Source: DATDVL01 sp035290025 (lineage in GTDB: Archaea > Nanobdellota > Nanobdellia > SCGC-AAA011-G17 > DATDVL01). Taken from it: a stretch of 12,672 nucleotides of DNA. The number at the start of each line of letters is the position of its first letter. Position 1 is the stretch's first letter. The DNA lies in contig DATDVL010000064.1 of the NCBI GenBank assembly GCA_035290025.1, positions 1 to 12,672 on the forward strand, given 5' to 3'. Shown here piece by piece: positions 11,813-12,672 of this stretch. A program made the translations under genes and the position numbers. Under the pieces are notes generated by a model. The model did not search any database. It saw only the letters and a list, made by a program, of their open reading frames with translations, and was not told the origin of the DNA.

Positions 11813-12370
11813 CTACCCAGGAATAAAATAACAATCAGCACCACCACAACCCACCTCATCAGGAGGGACACCACGCTCAGGACACTTACCAGAATAGATA
11901 CAGGCATCCTGAGAAATACGACCCAACCACAAACCAGGATTGCCAGGACCAGTCATAACCAACAAACGATCAAGGTCTGCAATAACATAACCCATAGGAT
12001 TACCTTTTTCTTCACTATTCACAAAAAAACGAACACCACCACAAAAACGCTTACCTGTATGATCAACAAAACAACCATTATCAATACTCATATTCAAACT
12101 CGTAAAAAAAGCACCCAACGTAACACCCGCAGCATGCGTATGGATAACCTGACCATTACCATCATGAACATGCGTAACAGGATTCAACGAACGATTCTCA
12201 TCAGACATGAACTCAGCACGAGAAAAATTCATGACCTGACCGTTCAGCACCAACAAAATATCAGCATGCTGATGCACTTCTGAAACTTCTGTAGGAAAAA
12301 GATTATTGACCACTACTACCACAAAAACAATAACCAATAACACTGCAGTGAAACCAGCAAGACGACGCAT
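11813..12370 (-). CDS. Membrane-anchored His-rich extracellular protein, 185 aa
   Basis: One N-terminal helix (~8-24) anchors the protein, with the rest outside the cell. Clustered histidines (HQHADILLVLNG, THVHDG, VIHTHAAGVTLG) suggest metal binding. The order H-x-H-AD, N-x-S, H-x-HD-x-x-G, H-x-H, GVTLG-x-FF is one I associate with an archaeal/thaumarchaeal uncharacterised family sometimes labelled protein disulfide isomerase; that label is not supported by a CxxC motif here. Six Cys lie in the C-terminal half (NGCFVDHTGKRFC, then DAC, GKC, GCGGADC), probably disulfide-bonded. The start is supported by a TATA block 27 bases upstream. The gene precedes NAC on the same strand. Confidence 0.82.
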   Translation of the reverse strand: MRRLAGFTAVLLVIVFVVVVVNNLFPTEVSEVHQHADILLVLNGQVMNFSRAEFMSDENRSLNPVTHVHDGNGQVIHTHAAGVTLGAFFTSLNMSIDNGCFVDHTGKRFCGGVRFFVNSEEKGNPMGYVIADLDRLLVMTGPGNPGLWLGRISQDACIYSGKCPERGVPPDEVGCGGADCYFIPG

Positions 12371-12391
12371 AAATCAGCTTTACTCTGCAGT

Positions 12392-12408
12392 CCTATAAAA
12401 AGCTAACG
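12392..12408 (-). promoter_or_regulatory. His-rich gene promoter (shared 17-base block)
   Basis: CCTATAAAAAGCTAACG on the plus strand differs from the NAC block at one position. It is centred ~28 bases before the ATG at 12370. Confidence 0.6.
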
Positions 12409-12414
12409 AGAACA

Positions 12415-12424
12415 TTAATAAATA
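12415..12424 (+). promoter_or_regulatory. TATA box for the P-loop ATPase gene
   Basis: TTAATAAATA is centred about 27 bases before the ATG at 12447 and lies back to back with the leftward promoter at 12392-12408. Confidence 0.55.
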
Positions 12425-12446
12425 CAATTTCCCTAAGGCACCTATC

Positions 12447-12672
12447 ATGTGGTCACTCTACAACCAAAACGATGAATATTTACCACCCCAAACGTTCAGC
12501 AACGGAAAAACACAAGAAACCGTAACACAAGAGATACTTGAAGCAATCAAACAAGGACACAACATCATTTTTCTCAAAGGGACACCGGGAACAGGAAAAA
12601 GCGCCATCGCACTCAACGTAGCAAAAGAACTTGGAAGAACCAGCATCGTCGTACACGTAAAATACCTACAAA
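12447..12672 (+). CDS. P-loop ATPase, helicase-like, partial (runs off right edge)
   Basis: Seventy-five codons are visible. After LPPQTFSNGKTQETV, which resembles a Q-type motif upstream of a helicase P-loop, comes a helix and then Walker A FLKGTPGTGKSAIALNVAKELG, with strand SIVVHVKYLQ after it. The NGKTQ-then-GTGKS arrangement suggests a superfamily 2 / Rad3-like helicase of archaea, but motifs II-VI lie outside the window. A/C-rich codon use matches the host-type genes. Confidence 0.8.
   Translation, partial: MWSLYNQNDEYLPPQTFSNGKTQETVTQEILEAIKQGHNIIFLKGTPGTGKSAIALNVAKELGRTSIVVHVKYLQ

Overview
The window reads as archaeal, most likely a DPANN-type lineage (Woesearchaeota/Pacearchaeota-like; this placement is inference). 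It encodes an archaeal-type NAC with a C-terminal UBA domain, a ScpA kleisin, a histidyl-tRNA synthetase with the archaeal/eukaryotic QCD-x-D motif 2, and tRNA genes carrying introns that fit the archaeal bulge-helix-bulge (BHB) splicing rule. Most genes have AT-rich TATA boxes about 25-30 bases before the start codon, which predicts leaderless or short-leader mRNAs. Host-type genes (scpA, minD-like, NAC, His-rich protein) have A/C-rich coding strands with many C-ending codons, whereas the left 3.2 kb and the homing endonuclease gene are A/G- and T-rich.

Positions 1-3300 look like one end of an integrated mobile element. A tyrosine recombinase (2010-3212, minus) meets a winged-helix regulator (1508-2038, plus) tail to tail. 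Divergent from the regulator is a tightly packed leftward chain of five genes: zinc ribbon, 29-residue peptide, ribbon-helix-helix protein, Cro/CI-type HTH and a large HTH protein leaving the window. Three of the four junctions are 4-base ATGA overlaps. The divergent promoter region carries a clear operator palindrome. Between the integrase and scpA are three dyads, including a strong hairpin flanked by A-runs, a candidate attachment site or small RNA.

Positions 3400-5700 are chromosome-type: scpA overlaps a small two-helix membrane protein gene, convergent with hisS. Directly upstream of hisS is tRNA-His(GTG), with an anticodon-loop intron, an oversized D-loop and no G-1:C73 pair. Upstream of that, on the same strand, is a free-standing LAGLIDADG endonuclease gene.

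Positions 7087-8709 hold a leftward cluster: a Nudix-fold protein with an eroded Nudix box, an unrecognised 114-residue protein and a MinD/ParA-type ATPase. A TATA element shared in both directions separates it from a rightward gene for a small secreted or membrane-anchored Cys protein. Then follow a three-helix membrane protein and a tandem pair of paralogous helical proteins, all leftward.

Positions 10560-10830 contain the most unusual feature: a class II (long variable arm) tRNA with a Phe-type GAA anticodon and a 13-base T-loop intron that fits the BHB rule exactly. A decayed copy of the same tRNA lies about 150 bases upstream. The right end has an unrecognised membrane-associated protein, NAC, a His-rich membrane-anchored protein and the start of a P-loop ATPase/helicase-like gene. 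NAC and the His-rich gene share a 17-base promoter block with one mismatch.
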